Source: Candidatus Pelagibacter sp. IMCC9063 (GTDB taxonomy: Bacteria; Pseudomonadota; Alphaproteobacteria; Pelagibacterales; Pelagibacteraceae). Taken from it: DNA of 64,000 bases. Positions 23,773 to 32,641 of the stretch are shown here, piece after piece. Where the stretch lies: NCBI RefSeq assembly GCF_000195085.1, contig NC_015380.1, positions 1,220,728 through 1,284,727 on the forward strand, written 5' to 3'. The translations under genes were made by a program, and so were the position numbers. The notes under the pieces are model-generated. The model did not search any database. It saw only the letters and a list, made by a program, of their open reading frames with translations, and was not told the origin of the DNA. Numbering within the stretch: position 1 is the first letter of the stretch; the number at the start of each line of letters is the position of its first letter.

Positions 23773-25683
23773 TTACTTAATAATCTTAATAGCTTCTTTA
23801 CTAAAAAAGACATCGAGGATCTTTTCTTTAATTTGCTTAGCGTTTAAGCCTGCCACATCGTACATCTTTTCTGGCGTGTCTTGATCGATAAAGACATCTG
23901 GCAACATCAACGACCTAAACTTTAATCCTTTATCAAAAATTCCTTTTTCTGCTAATAGATTTGCTACATGCGATCCAAATCCACCGATCGATCCTTCTTC
24001 TATAGTAATCAACATTTCGTGCTCCCTAGCACATCGAATGATCAACTCTTCATCAAGGGGTTTTGCAAATCTAGCATCTACGATAGTAGTGCTAATTCCT
24101 TTATTTTTTAATTCTTTCGCTGCAATTTTGCATTCTTCCAATCTAGTTCCCAAACTCAAAATACAAACGTTAGTTCCTTCTTGAACAACTCTTCCTTTTC
24201 CAATTTTTAATTTTTCATCTATAGATGGAAGCTCTATTCCTATTCCATTTCCTCTTGGATATCTAAAAGCACAAGGTCTGTCGTTAATATCAACAGAGGT
24301 ATTGATCATTCGAACCAGTTCCGCCTCATCACTAGCAGCCATGACAACAAAGTTAGGAAGAGTTGCAAGATACGTAATATCAAAAGATCCTGCGTGTGTA
24401 GGTCCATCCGCTCCGACTAAACCTGCTCTATCAATAGCAAATCGTACTGGTAAACTTTGAATGGCTACATCGTGTACTACCTGGTCGTAGGCACGTTGTA
24501 AAAAAGTAGAATAAATAGCAGCATAAGGCTTGTATCCTTCTGTTGCTAGTCCTGCAGCAAAAGTTACTGCATGCTGTTCTGCAATTCCCACATCAAAAGT
24601 TCTTTTAGGAAATTGTTTTTGAAAAATATTAATCCCAGTTCCAGAAGGCATAGCCCCTGTCACAGCTACAATTTTATTATCTTGCTGTGCATGGGCAGCT
24701 AAGGTTTCTCCAAATACATTGGTGTAAGAAGGTTTGTTCGAAGAGCTTTTGGACTGCTCTCCGGTTGCCACATTAAATTTAGTAACTCCATGGTACTTGT
24801 CTTTAGAATCTTCTGCAGGCTGATATCCTTTTCCTTTTTGAGTGATAGCATGAATTAAAAAAGGACCTTCATGCGTAGAATTTTTAACATTCTCGAGTAC
24901 GGGTAATAACTGATCAAAACTGTGTCCATCAACTGATCCTACATAAAAGAAACCCATCTCTTCAAACAAAGTTCCTCCTACTGCCATTCCTCTTAGATAC
25001 TCTTCAGCTTGTCCTATTCTTTGTTTTAATTTTCCAGGAAACTTATCTGATATTTTTTTAAAGAAATTTCTAAAACCTATATATTTTTTCCCCGATAATA
25101 ATTTTGCAAGATAAGAACTCATAGCTCCAACCGGTGGCGCAATCGACATGTCATTATCATTTAAAATAACTATTAATCTAGAATCCATAGCTCCAGCATT
25201 ATTCATTGCTTCATAAGCCATCCCAGCACTCATAGCCCCATCTCCAATGACACTAATGATACTATTGTTTTTACCTTCCAAATCTCTAGCAACTGCCATT
25301 CCCAATCCTGCAGAAATAGAAGTGGAACTATGTGCGGCACCGAAAGGGTCGTATTGACTCTCAGCTCTTTTCGTAAAACCAGACAATCCACCTCCTTGTC
25401 TTAAAGTTCTAATTTTATTTCTTCTCCCAGTTAAAATTTTGTGTGGATATGCTTGATGTCCCACATCCCAAATCAATCTGTCATCAGGTGTGTTAAATAA
25501 ATAATGGATTGCTATAGTTAATTCGACCACTCCTAAACCTGCTCCCAAATGACCGCCGGTAAAAGAAACAGCGTCCACTAACTCCTCTCTTAATTCTAAA
25601 GCTAATTGAGTAAGTTGTTTTTTTTCTAACTTTCTTAAATCTGCCGGGTAATGAATGGTATCTAATAGAGGTGTATTTGGCAT
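23773..25683 (-). CDS. dxs: 1-Deoxy-D-xylulose-5-phosphate synthase
   Basis: The 636-residue thiamine-diphosphate enzyme joins pyruvate and glyceraldehyde 3-phosphate in the first step of the MEP isoprenoid pathway. Motifs include [14 protein letters not shown] near 43-56, the ThDP motif [18 protein letters not shown] followed by NDN, the [15 protein letters not shown] pyrimidine-domain block and the C-terminal GGFGSHV. It is last in an xseB-ispA-dxs operon and overlaps ispA by one base. Its last 56 codons are duplicated as a broken fragment at 19120-19291. The intact tail is probably the newer one if the fragment is a displaced remnant. Confidence 0.98.
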   Translation of the reverse strand: MPNTPLLDTIHYPADLRKLEKKQLTQLALELREELVDAVSFTGGHLGAGLGVVELTIAIHYLFNTPDDRLIWDVGHQAYPHKILTGRRNKIRTLRQGGGLSGFTKRAESQYDPFGAAHSSTSISAGLGMAVARDLEGKNNSIISVIGDGAMSAGMAYEAMNNAGAMDSRLIVILNDNDMSIAPPVGAMSSYLAKLLSGKKYIGFRNFFKKISDKFPGKLKQRIGQAEEYLRGMAVGGTLFEEMGFFYVGSVDGHSFDQLLPVLENVKNSTHEGPFLIHAITQKGKGYQPAEDSKDKYHGVTKFNVATGEQSKSSSNKPSYTNVFGETLAAHAQQDNKIVAVTGAMPSGTGINIFQKQFPKRTFDVGIAEQHAVTFAAGLATEGYKPYAAIYSTFLQRAYDQVVHDVAIQSLPVRFAIDRAGLVGADGPTHAGSFDITYLATLPNFVVMAASDEAELVRMINTSVDINDRPCAFRYPRGNGIGIELPSIDEKLKIGKGRVVQEGTNVCILSLGTRLEECKIAAKELKNKGISTTIVDARFAKPLDEELIIRCAREHEMLITIEEGSIGGFGSHVANLLAEKGIFDKGLKFRSLMLPDVFIDQDTPEKMYDVAGLNAKQIKEKILDVFFSKEAIKIIK

Positions 25684-26564
25684 TAATGATCTCTTTTTAA
25701 AATAAACTCTGCTGATGATAACAGTCTATTTGCTTTTGTTCCATATTTTTCTAGAGATTGCTTTATCTTATCGTGCAATTCATTTGCTAGAACATTTGTT
25801 TTATCCAGTCCAAAAGTAGCTATTAAAGTAGCCTTGCCTTTTTTATCATCTTGTTTAGAGGGCTTACCTAATTTGTTCTGATCTCCATAGACATCCAATA
25901 GATCATCTGCAATTTGAAATAACAATCCAATATCTAATCCAATTTTTTTTAATTCTTCTCTATCATTATTTTTTTTTGCTACGATAGCCGCTGCCTCTGT
26001 GCAAAACCCCATTAGCTCCCCAGTTTTTTTATTTTGCATATGAATAATAGTTTTTTCATCCTGTGCTTTTCCTTCAAAAGATAAATCTAAAAACTGGCCT
26101 CCAGCAATACCTAAGTGTCCTGAACAAGATGCTAAGGCAAATACCAAATCACTTTTTACTTCCTTGTCTAAATTCAAATGATTACTAGTTAAAATTTCAA
26201 AAGCGATAGTAAGCAAAGAGTTTCCAGCTAAGATAGCTGTAGATTCCCCAAATTTTTTATGTGTACTTTCTTTACCTCTTCTAAAATCATCGTTATCCAT
26301 AGATGGTAAATCGTCATGAATTAAAGAATAGCTATGAACGCATTCAATTGCTGCGGCAACCGCAATAGCGGTCTCTTCCTTTATGTCGAACAAATCAAAA
26401 GCAGCAACGGTTAGATAAGATCTAATTTTTTTTCCACCAGCAAACAGGCCATACCCCATAGCTTCGAATAATTCATTATTTTGCTTTTGTTGAGAAAAGT
26501 AAGATTTTAAATATTGATCAGTTTTGTCTGCAACTAATTTAATATCGGTATCAAAAGTAGACAT
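25683..26564 (-). CDS. ispA: Farnesyl/geranyl diphosphate synthase (short-chain polyprenyl synthase)
   Basis: The 293-residue enzyme condenses isopentenyl diphosphate with allylic diphosphates. Both aspartate-rich motifs are present: the first in [17 protein letters not shown] and the second in [12 protein letters not shown], with GKKIRSYL near the N-terminus. The bulky residues before the first motif and the two-residue insert in it are typical of bacterial FPP synthases. It lies between xseB (six bases upstream) and dxs (overlap of one base), the standard operon. Confidence 0.96.
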   Translation of the reverse strand: MSTFDTDIKLVADKTDQYLKSYFSQQKQNNELFEAMGYGLFAGGKKIRSYLTVAAFDLFDIKEETAIAVAAAIECVHSYSLIHDDLPSMDNDDFRRGKESTHKKFGESTAILAGNSLLTIAFEILTSNHLNLDKEVKSDLVFALASCSGHLGIAGGQFLDLSFEGKAQDEKTIIHMQNKKTGELMGFCTEAAAIVAKKNNDREELKKIGLDIGLLFQIADDLLDVYGDQNKLGKPSKQDDKKGKATLIATFGLDKTNVLANELHDKIKQSLEKYGTKANRLLSSAEFILKRDH

Positions 26565-26569
26565 AACGA

Positions 26570-26830
26570 CTACTCTCTTACAAAATCTTTTTTGCTTATT
26601 TTGCCATCCTTGTCGATGGAAATTTGCTCGACTTTCATCGTAGCTTCTTTAAGTTTGGCTTCACATTGTTTTTTTAACTGAATGCCCCTAGTGTACTCAT
26701 CAATCGATTCTTCTAATTTGGCACTTCCATCCTCTAATTTTGATACAATTTGCTCTAATTGCTCTAGTGCTTGTTCAAAGGATAGCTTTTCTATATCAGC
26801 TGGAATATTGTTTTTTTTCATTAAAAGCAT
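26570..26830 (-). CDS. xseB: Exodeoxyribonuclease VII small subunit
   Basis: The 86-residue helical protein carries the XseB pattern FEQALEQLEQIVSKLEDGSAKLEESIDEYTRGIQLKKQCEAKL, here split as FEQALEQLEQIV and LEESIDEYTRG, starting near residue 19. The subunit supports XseA, which digests single-stranded DNA; xseA is not in the window. A second Met at residue 4 (26821) may be the real start, since no clear binding site marks either. The gene is divergent from the TsaC/Sua5 gene with only 15 bases between the starts, so each promoter must extend into the other's coding region. Confidence 0.93.
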   Translation of the reverse strand: MLLMKKNNIPADIEKLSFEQALEQLEQIVSKLEDGSAKLEESIDEYTRGIQLKKQCEAKLKEATMKVEQISIDKDGKISKKDFVRE

Positions 26831-26845
26831 AATAAATATTTAACT

Positions 26846-27793
26846 ATGAAATTCTATTCAAATATCTACCAACCGAATAAAAAAAATTTAATCAAAGCCT
26901 CAAAGCTTATAAAATCGGGCAAAGTTATAGCAATACCCACAGAAACGGTTTATGGGCTTGCTGGAAACGCTTACCGTAACGACTCTGTAAAAAAAATATA
27001 TTCTTTAAAGAAAAGACCAAAAAACAATCCTTTGATTGTTCATTTCTCAAGTGTCAAAACAATGAATCAGGAAGTCGTGATAAATGAACAATTAATCAAG
27101 CTAGCTAAGAAGTTTTCTCCTGGTCCATTAACTTACATTCTTCCCCTAAAAAAAGAATCTAAAATTTCAAAATTAGTATTAAATAAGAAACACCAAATTG
27201 CCTGCAGAATTCCTAATAACAAAACTTTTTTGGCTGTGCTTAAACAGTCTGGGGTTCCCATCGCAGCTCCTAGTGCAAACCTAAGTAACAAGCTAAGCAC
27301 TACAAGATCTGCTGATGTAGAAAAAGAATTTGGAAAAAAATTGTCTTATATATTAGACTCTAAGAAAACTTCGATTGGATTAGAATCTACAGTTTTGCTG
27401 TTGGGTGCTTCGCTAAAAATTTTAAGACCTGGTGCTATCACTAAAGAAATGATTTTTAAAGTATTGCGAAAGAAGATCCATGAAGTAAAAAACCAAGGAG
27501 ATATAATATCTCCTGGTCAGTTTAAAAAACATTATTCGCCAGGAATTCCTGTTTATTTAAATCAAAAAAAACCTAAACCGAATGGAGCATTATTGGTGTT
27601 TGGAAAACAAAAAATTAAAAAGGATATTTTTTTTCTTAGTAAACGATCCTCTTTAAAAGAAGCGGCTAGTAATTTGTATGTTCTTTTACGAAAAATTAAA
27701 GAACTAGGATATAAGAGCATATCAATCACTAACATTCCCAACACAGGAATTGGTAAAGCTATTAATGATCGTATACGCAGAGCATCCTCATGA
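26846..27793 (+). CDS. tsaC: L-threonylcarbamoyladenylate synthase (Sua5/TsaC family)
   Basis: The 315-residue protein makes threonylcarbamoyl-AMP for the universal t6A37 tRNA modification. The YrdC domain has GKVIAIPTETVYGLAGNA near 30-47, KRPKNNPLIVHF and the SGVPIAAPSANLSNKLS block. The C-terminal Sua5 domain of about 100 residues distinguishes it from the short TsaC type. It overlaps the following ABC ATPase gene by 4 bases (ATGA), so those genes are coupled in translation although unrelated in function. Confidence 0.94.
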   Translation: MKFYSNIYQPNKKNLIKASKLIKSGKVIAIPTETVYGLAGNAYRNDSVKKIYSLKKRPKNNPLIVHFSSVKTMNQEVVINEQLIKLAKKFSPGPLTYILPLKKESKISKLVLNKKHQIACRIPNNKTFLAVLKQSGVPIAAPSANLSNKLSTTRSADVEKEFGKKLSYILDSKKTSIGLESTVLLLGASLKILRPGAITKEMIFKVLRKKIHEVKNQGDIISPGQFKKHYSPGIPVYLNQKKPKPNGALLVFGKQKIKKDIFFLSKRSSLKEAASNLYVLLRKIKELGYKSISITNIPNTGIGKAINDRIRRASS

Positions 27794-28515
27794 ACAAACT
27801 AAGCATAAATAATTTACAAAAAAAATTTGGGTCATTTGAGGCTGTAAAAAAAATTTCTTTTTCTATTGCCGAAAACCAAACTGTTGCTTTGTTGGGCCCG
27901 AATGGTTGTGGCAAGACAACTACTATTGCAATGATCTTGGGCTTAATTACTTCAACCTCTGGATCTATTTCAATTAATAATCAAATTCTCAAGAAAGATC
28001 ATCACTATCTATCCAAGATGAATTTTGCATCTCCTTATGTAGAGCTTCCTAAAAAATTAACAGTCCTAGAGAACCTAAAAGTATATGCCATGATGTATGA
28101 AGTGCCTGATACTAAAAATAGAATAGAACAATTGGTGGAGGAACTAAATCTTGCTCCTATACTGAATAAAAAAACAGGAGAGCTTTCCTCAGGACAAAGG
28201 AACAGGGTTTCATTGGCGAAGTCCATTATTAACAATCCTGAAATTCTTTTATTGGACGAGCCTACAGCAAGTTTGGACCCAGACACTGGTGATTTTATAA
28301 GAACTTTTTTAGAAAATTATAAAAAGAAAAACTCCATGGCTACCTTGTTAGCTTCTCATAACATGGATGAGGTTTCTAGACTGAGCGATTATGTTTTGAT
28401 GATGAAAGAGGGCTCTATTATAGATGAAGGTACTGCACTTAATTTAATTTCCAAACATGGAAAAGAAAATCTAGAACAGGTATTTTTAAAATTGGTGAGG
28501 CAAAATGAAAATTAG
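27790..28515 (+). CDS. ABC transporter ATP-binding protein (ABC-2 exporter type)
   Basis: The 241-residue ATPase has Walker A GPNGCGKTT near 35-43, the signature LSSGQRNRVSLAKS, Walker B ILLLDEPTASLDPD and the switch His in LLASHNMDEV. It groups by sequence style with the CcmA/NodI exporters, whose permease follows, here with an 11-base overlap. Probable cytoplasmic half of a two-gene exporter; the substrate is unknown. Confidence 0.92.
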   Translation: MNKLSINNLQKKFGSFEAVKKISFSIAENQTVALLGPNGCGKTTTIAMILGLITSTSGSISINNQILKKDHHYLSKMNFASPYVELPKKLTVLENLKVYAMMYEVPDTKNRIEQLVEELNLAPILNKKTGELSSGQRNRVSLAKSIINNPEILLLDEPTASLDPDTGDFIRTFLENYKKKNSMATLLASHNMDEVSRLSDYVLMMKEGSIIDEGTALNLISKHGKENLEQVFLKLVRQNEN

Positions 28516-29296
28516 AAGAATCTTGTCATTGATGCTCCGACATCTATATTTAATAAAAGCTTCTTTTCCTAGAATTATTGATCTTATTTATTGGCCAACC
28601 GTCCAAATCATTTTATGGGGCTTTATTTCCAAGTTTTTTACTATGCACAGCACTTATTTCAATAATACAGTTGGTATTATTTTAACTGCAGCTATTTTGT
28701 ATGATTTTTTATTTAGATCTAGCATTAGCTATAATATGTTATTTTTAGAAGAAATTTGGAGCAGGAATTTAATTAATCTTTTTGTTTCTCCATTAAAAAT
28801 TAGTGAAATTATAGTGGCATTGACTTGCACAGCTCTTATTCGAACCTTAATAGGACTAATTCCAGCAGTGCTAATTGCCATTCCTCTTTTTGGAATTTCC
28901 CTTATAGATTTAGGGTTGCCTCTACTATTGCTACTGCTTAGTCTTTATCTGTTTGGAATTACTTTGGGGCTGTTGGTTACAGCAGGACTAGTAAGATTTG
29001 GACCATCTTTTGAAAATATTGCTTGGGCAAGTTTATTTTTTATAGCTCCGCTTGGCTGTATTTACTATCCTGTAGAAATATTGCCTAACTGGTTACAGGT
29101 CGTTGCATTAGCTTTGCCATTGGCTCATGTCTTTGAAGAAACAAGATCTATACTAATTAGCAACACGGTTGACTATGTAAATATTTACAATGCTCTTGCT
29201 TTAAACTTGGTTTATCTAAGTATCGCCTTGTTAACTTTTTATCGATCTTTCAAAACTGCTAAAATTAAAGGCAGTTTAATAAATGTCGGGGAATAA
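28505..29296 (+). CDS. ABC-2 type exporter permease
   Basis: The 263-residue protein has six hydrophobic helices and the ABC-2 permease region APLGCIYYPVEILPNWLQVVALALPLAHVFE, a lipid/drug exporter hallmark, split here as FYYP-like YYPVEILP and LPLAHVFE near 178-205. It pairs with the ATPase encoded upstream with an 11-base overlap. The 3' end lies five bases from the convergent ATP-grasp gene. Substrate unknown; relatives include NodJ and polysaccharide or drug exporters. Confidence 0.9.
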   Translation: MKIRRILSLMLRHLYLIKASFPRIIDLIYWPTVQIILWGFISKFFTMHSTYFNNTVGIILTAAILYDFLFRSSISYNMLFLEEIWSRNLINLFVSPLKISEIIVALTCTALIRTLIGLIPAVLIAIPLFGISLIDLGLPLLLLLLSLYLFGITLGLLVTAGLVRFGPSFENIAWASLFFIAPLGCIYYPVEILPNWLQVVALALPLAHVFEETRSILISNTVDYVNIYNALALNLVYLSIALLTFYRSFKTAKIKGSLINVGE

Positions 29297-29301
29297 TTTT
29301 T

Positions 29302-30414
29302 TTAGTTTAAGGAGACTGATTCCACAACTTCCAAAATAGAATCTTTGGAGACAATGGGAGCCTTACTTGAGGCTATTCCATTTTTTGCAATTAATAAAAT
29401 CATTTCCTCGTAACTCATATTAAGATTTAAAAAACATGATCTGAAAAAATACCCCTTACTTAAGCCCGGCATAAGATTTGCTTCGATGAAATGAGGTTCG
29501 TTTAAATGATTCATTTTAATATCAATACGTCCTAAAGATTTTCCACCCAATGCAATAAAAGACTTTTTAGCTAAATTGCATAATTGATTGAATATCTCCT
29601 TGTCTGTTACGGCAATGACTACCTCTTCATCATTTTTTTTAATATCAAAGTCTAGAATACAATGACCATTAATATTTTTATCAACCATAATCTCAACAGG
29701 CATTGCGTTTAAAGTTCCACTAAAACTATCTTGCAAAATTCCAACACTATACTCTTTTCCAGAAAGAAAAGTTTCCACTAAAGAAGTAGATTTTTGTTTC
29801 ATTTTAATATCTAGCACCTTTGCTTCAAAACTTTTAAAATCATGCACAACAGATTTAAAATCTATTCCCCTGCTATCTCCACCGGTTACAGGCTTAACAA
29901 ACAAAGGGAATTTAACTGGTAAAGATTCTTGATCTGGGTATTCTCCAGGTTCTGTGGTGAAAAAGTCAGCAGTTTTAATGTCAGCTTTTTGCATGATCTC
30001 TTTTGCTCTGCTTTTGTCATGCTCGTACTCCAATGCCTCTCTTCCCGATGCAATGTAGGATATTCCATGCGTTTCAAGATAATCATTTAACCAAATAATT
30101 CTCTCATTGAATGTAAAGTACTTAACACCTGAGAAAACCAAATCTGGCTTTCTTATAGCTAATTGTTTTAAATCATTTTCAGATTTTATTTCGGTAATAA
30201 CTACACAGTTGTATGCTGATGATAATATATTAAAGATGGAATGCTCATCCCAAACAATCGCAACATTTTTTTGATTTTTATTTGGATTCAGGCCCTTCGG
30301 AACAATAAGCACCTCTATTTTTTTATCACTTTTTAATATAGCTGGATGCTTTACTTTAAAGGGAATGATCTTTTTTTCGATCGTTTTGATACTATCGGTT
30401 CTTATATCTTTCAT
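29302..30414 (-). CDS. ATP-grasp ligase, D-alanine-D-alanine ligase-like
   Basis: The 370-residue protein has the layout of D-Ala-D-Ala ligases: an N-terminal alpha/beta domain, a central lysine loop (FPLFVKPVTGGDSRGID, about 173-189) and the C-terminal metal-binding RIDIKMN...HFIEANLMPGL. The equivalent loop in true Ddl reads roughly VKPxxxGSSVG, and the last motif ExNTxPG; here these are GGDSRG and EANLMPG. The fold is clear but the substrate may differ from D-alanine. It also lies outside a cell-wall gene cluster. Convergent with the ABC permease gene. Confidence 0.75.
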   Translation of the reverse strand: MKDIRTDSIKTIEKKIIPFKVKHPAILKSDKKIEVLIVPKGLNPNKNQKNVAIVWDEHSIFNILSSAYNCVVITEIKSENDLKQLAIRKPDLVFSGVKYFTFNERIIWLNDYLETHGISYIASGREALEYEHDKSRAKEIMQKADIKTADFFTTEPGEYPDQESLPVKFPLFVKPVTGGDSRGIDFKSVVHDFKSFEAKVLDIKMKQKSTSLVETFLSGKEYSVGILQDSFSGTLNAMPVEIMVDKNINGHCILDFDIKKNDEEVVIAVTDKEIFNQLCNLAKKSFIALGGKSLGRIDIKMNHLNEPHFIEANLMPGLSKGYFFRSCFLNLNMSYEEMILLIAKNGIASSKAPIVSKDSILEVVESVSLN

Positions 30415-30599
30415 AAATTTTAAGTTTCTAACAAGCAGTAGGTTGCATTCAGGGCAAAGCCTGTGAATGTTCGATAATTTTAGATCGGTACTTTTCGAAA
30501 AATACTTACCAAGGCATTGGGAGTGAAGAAATAACTAGTTATGGTAGTATCTAAAAAATAGATAGTAACACATAGTTTTGCTAATAAGAAACATATTCT
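30415..30599. other. Gene-free stretch downstream of the tRNA with several dyads
   Basis: No coding frame is convincing. It holds a perfect palindrome ATAACTAGTTAT (30531-30542), a hairpin TATCTA/TAGATA (30548-30553 with 30559-30564) and a further stem from ATTCA/TGAAT enclosing GGC/GCC near 30448-30470. The tRNA is transcribed into this region, so the first hairpins may be its terminator; the promoter of the ATP-grasp gene must also lie here. A small RNA is possible but not shown. Confidence 0.4.
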
Positions 30600-30674
30600 T
30601 GGTGGTCCTGTTAGGATTCGAACCTAAAACGCTTGTTTCGAAGACAAGAATGATATCCATTTCACTACAAGACC
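30600..30674 (-). tRNA. tRNA-Arg (anticodon UCG)
   Basis: The minus strand folds as a full cloverleaf. The acceptor is GGTCTTG (5') with CAGGACC (3'), the anticodon arm CTTGT-CTTCGAA-ACAAG with anticodon TCG, and the T arm TTAGG-TTCGAAT-CCTAA. The discriminator is A and CCA is encoded. The D loop has GGA with A20, an arginine identity base. It decodes CGA. Transcribed away from rluD. Confidence 0.95.
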
Positions 30675-30696
30675 ATAAAAGTGTTATATCAGGATT

Positions 30697-31680
30697 ATGA
30701 CAGATAAAAAATACAAGTTTACTGTTTCAGAAGAGCAGAATTTAAAAAGAGTGGATCAGTTTATTGTGGAAGAACTGCCTACATTTAGCCGAACTAAAAT
30801 AAGTAAACTAATTAAAGAGGGTGCTCTTCTGATCAACAATGAGCCTATAGAAGAAAGGTCTAAAAAAGTTTCCTTTGGTGATGAGGTTGAGCTATCCGTG
30901 CCAGAGCCAGTACCAACAGATCTTAAACCTCAAAATATTCCTTTGGATGTTGTTTATGAGGATGATGACTTGCTTGTAATTAACAAGCCAATTGGCATGG
31001 TGGTTCACCCTGGTGCAGGAAATCCAGATGGCACATTAGTCAATGCCTTGTTGCATCATTGTAAGGAAAATTTATCTGGAATTAATGGAGAGCTTCGTCC
31101 TGGTATCGTTCACAGAATAGATAAGGATACTTCTGGTTTATTGGTTGTGGCCAAAAATGATATTGCCCACAACGTGCTAGCAAAACAATTTGAAGATCAT
31201 TCTATTCAACGAACTTATCTTGCTTTTGTATGGGGTATGCCAAAACCTATTCATGGAAGAATTGAAACATTGATAGGAAGGAGTAAATATAATCGTCAAA
31301 AAATGAGTGCTGAGGTTGGAAGTGGTAAAGATGCGATCACGAACTATAAAACTCTAGAAGTATTTAAGGGAAAAACAATTCCTGACATTAGCTTAATAGA
31401 ATGTAGATTGGAAACTGGAAGAACGCATCAAATTCGTGTTCACCTAGCTCATCAAGGAAATCCTATTTTAGGCGATCAGATGTATGGTAAAAAAGTTAGA
31501 AAAATTAGAGATTTGGATGAGCAGCTTTCCATTCTTTTAGAAAATATAAATTTTCAAGCATTACACGCCCAATCACTGGGTTTCCTCCATCCAAAATCTG
31601 ATAAAGAGCTATTTTTTACCACAGAATTGCCTAAAGATTTGTTAAACTTACAAAAAATGTTAAAAAAACTTGGAAATTAA
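30697..31680 (+). CDS. rluD: Ribosomal large subunit pseudouridine synthase, RluD type
   Basis: The 327-residue enzyme has an N-terminal S4 RNA-binding domain (about 16-75, TFSRTKISKLIKEGALLINN) and a catalytic domain with HRIDKDTSG at 139-147, where Asp142 is the catalytic residue. Later family blocks GRTHQIRVHLAHQGNPILGD and LHAQSLGFLHP are present. The S4 domain places it with RluD/RluC rather than RluA, so it probably modifies helix 69 of 23S rRNA. rpoH follows 43 bases later, a common neighbour in alphaproteobacteria. Confidence 0.93.
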   Translation: MTDKKYKFTVSEEQNLKRVDQFIVEELPTFSRTKISKLIKEGALLINNEPIEERSKKVSFGDEVELSVPEPVPTDLKPQNIPLDVVYEDDDLLVINKPIGMVVHPGAGNPDGTLVNALLHHCKENLSGINGELRPGIVHRIDKDTSGLLVVAKNDIAHNVLAKQFEDHSIQRTYLAFVWGMPKPIHGRIETLIGRSKYNRQKMSAEVGSGKDAITNYKTLEVFKGKTIPDISLIECRLETGRTHQIRVHLAHQGNPILGDQMYGKKVRKIRDLDEQLSILLENINFQALHAQSLGFLHPKSDKELFFTTELPKDLLNLQKMLKKLGN

Positions 31681-31723
31681 CCTCTTGTTTTTTTAATTTT
31701 AAAAATTACATAAATATATAGAT

Positions 31724-32626
31724 ATGAATCAAAACCTGACCAAAACTAACTTACCAACTCTTACACCTGAGGGAAGTTTTTCCTCTTATCTTTCTAAGAT
31801 CAGAAAATTTCCTATGTTAGATGCGGCAGAAGAATACGTGCTTGCTAAAAACTGGAGAGAGCAAGGAGACAAAGATGCAGCTCACAAGTTAGTGACTAGT
31901 CATTTGCGATTGGTTGCAAAGATTGCCATGGGTTACCGCGGTTATGGATTACCAGTTAGTGAATTAGTATCTGAGGGAAATATTGGATTGATGCAAGCAG
32001 TAAGAAAATTCGATCCTGAGAAAGGGTTTCGACTTGCAACGTATGCTATGTGGTGGATTAAAGCTTCTATTCAAGAATATGTATTACGCTCTTGGAGTTT
32101 AGTTAAAATCGGAACAACATCAGCTCAAAAAAAACTATTTTTTAATTTAAAAAAAATTAAAAATCAAATTTTTGCTGCAGAACAGGGCAATATGTTGCCA
32201 GAACATATTACTGAAATTGCCACACAGTTGGACGTTAGAGAAGATGAAGTGGTATCAATGAATCAAAGATTAGCAGGCCATGAGCATTCATTAAATGCAC
32301 CTGTGGGTGGTGAAGATAGCGATGCAGAATGGCAAGACTGGGTGGTTGATGAAAATGCAGATCAGGAACTACAAATTTCACAAAAGCAGGAACTCAATCA
32401 AAGACAATCTCTCTTAAAAAATGCATTACACGTATTGGATGAGAGAGAAAAAGAAATTTTACATAACCGCAGACTTATTGATGAGCCCAAAACATTAGAA
32501 GAACTAAGCCAAAAACACAAAGTAAGTAGAGAACGAATTCGTCAAATTGAAAATAGAGCTTTTGAGAAAGTGCAAAAAGCGATGCTAGAAAATATCAAAC
32601 AACCTAAGCAACTATCTGTTAATTAG
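31724..32626 (+). CDS. rpoH: Heat-shock sigma factor RpoH (sigma-32)
   Basis: The 300-residue sigma factor has region 2 with LVTSHLRLVAKIAMGYRGYGLPVSELVSEGNIGLMQAVRKFDP, here seen as HLRLVAKIAMGYRGYGLP and EGNIGLMQAVRKF, and the RpoH box with QKKLFFNLKK near 141-150, which separates RpoH from other sigma factors. Region 4 ends with VSRERIRQIENRAFEKVQKAM. It directs RNA polymerase to heat-shock promoters. It converges on purA with only 15 bases between stop codons and no clear terminator. Confidence 0.95.
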   Translation: MNQNLTKTNLPTLTPEGSFSSYLSKIRKFPMLDAAEEYVLAKNWREQGDKDAAHKLVTSHLRLVAKIAMGYRGYGLPVSELVSEGNIGLMQAVRKFDPEKGFRLATYAMWWIKASIQEYVLRSWSLVKIGTTSAQKKLFFNLKKIKNQIFAAEQGNMLPEHITEIATQLDVREDEVVSMNQRLAGHEHSLNAPVGGEDSDAEWQDWVVDENADQELQISQKQELNQRQSLLKNALHVLDEREKEILHNRRLIDEPKTLEELSQKHKVSRERIRQIENRAFEKVQKAMLENIKQPKQLSVN

Positions 32627-32641
32627 GTAATATTTCAAAAA

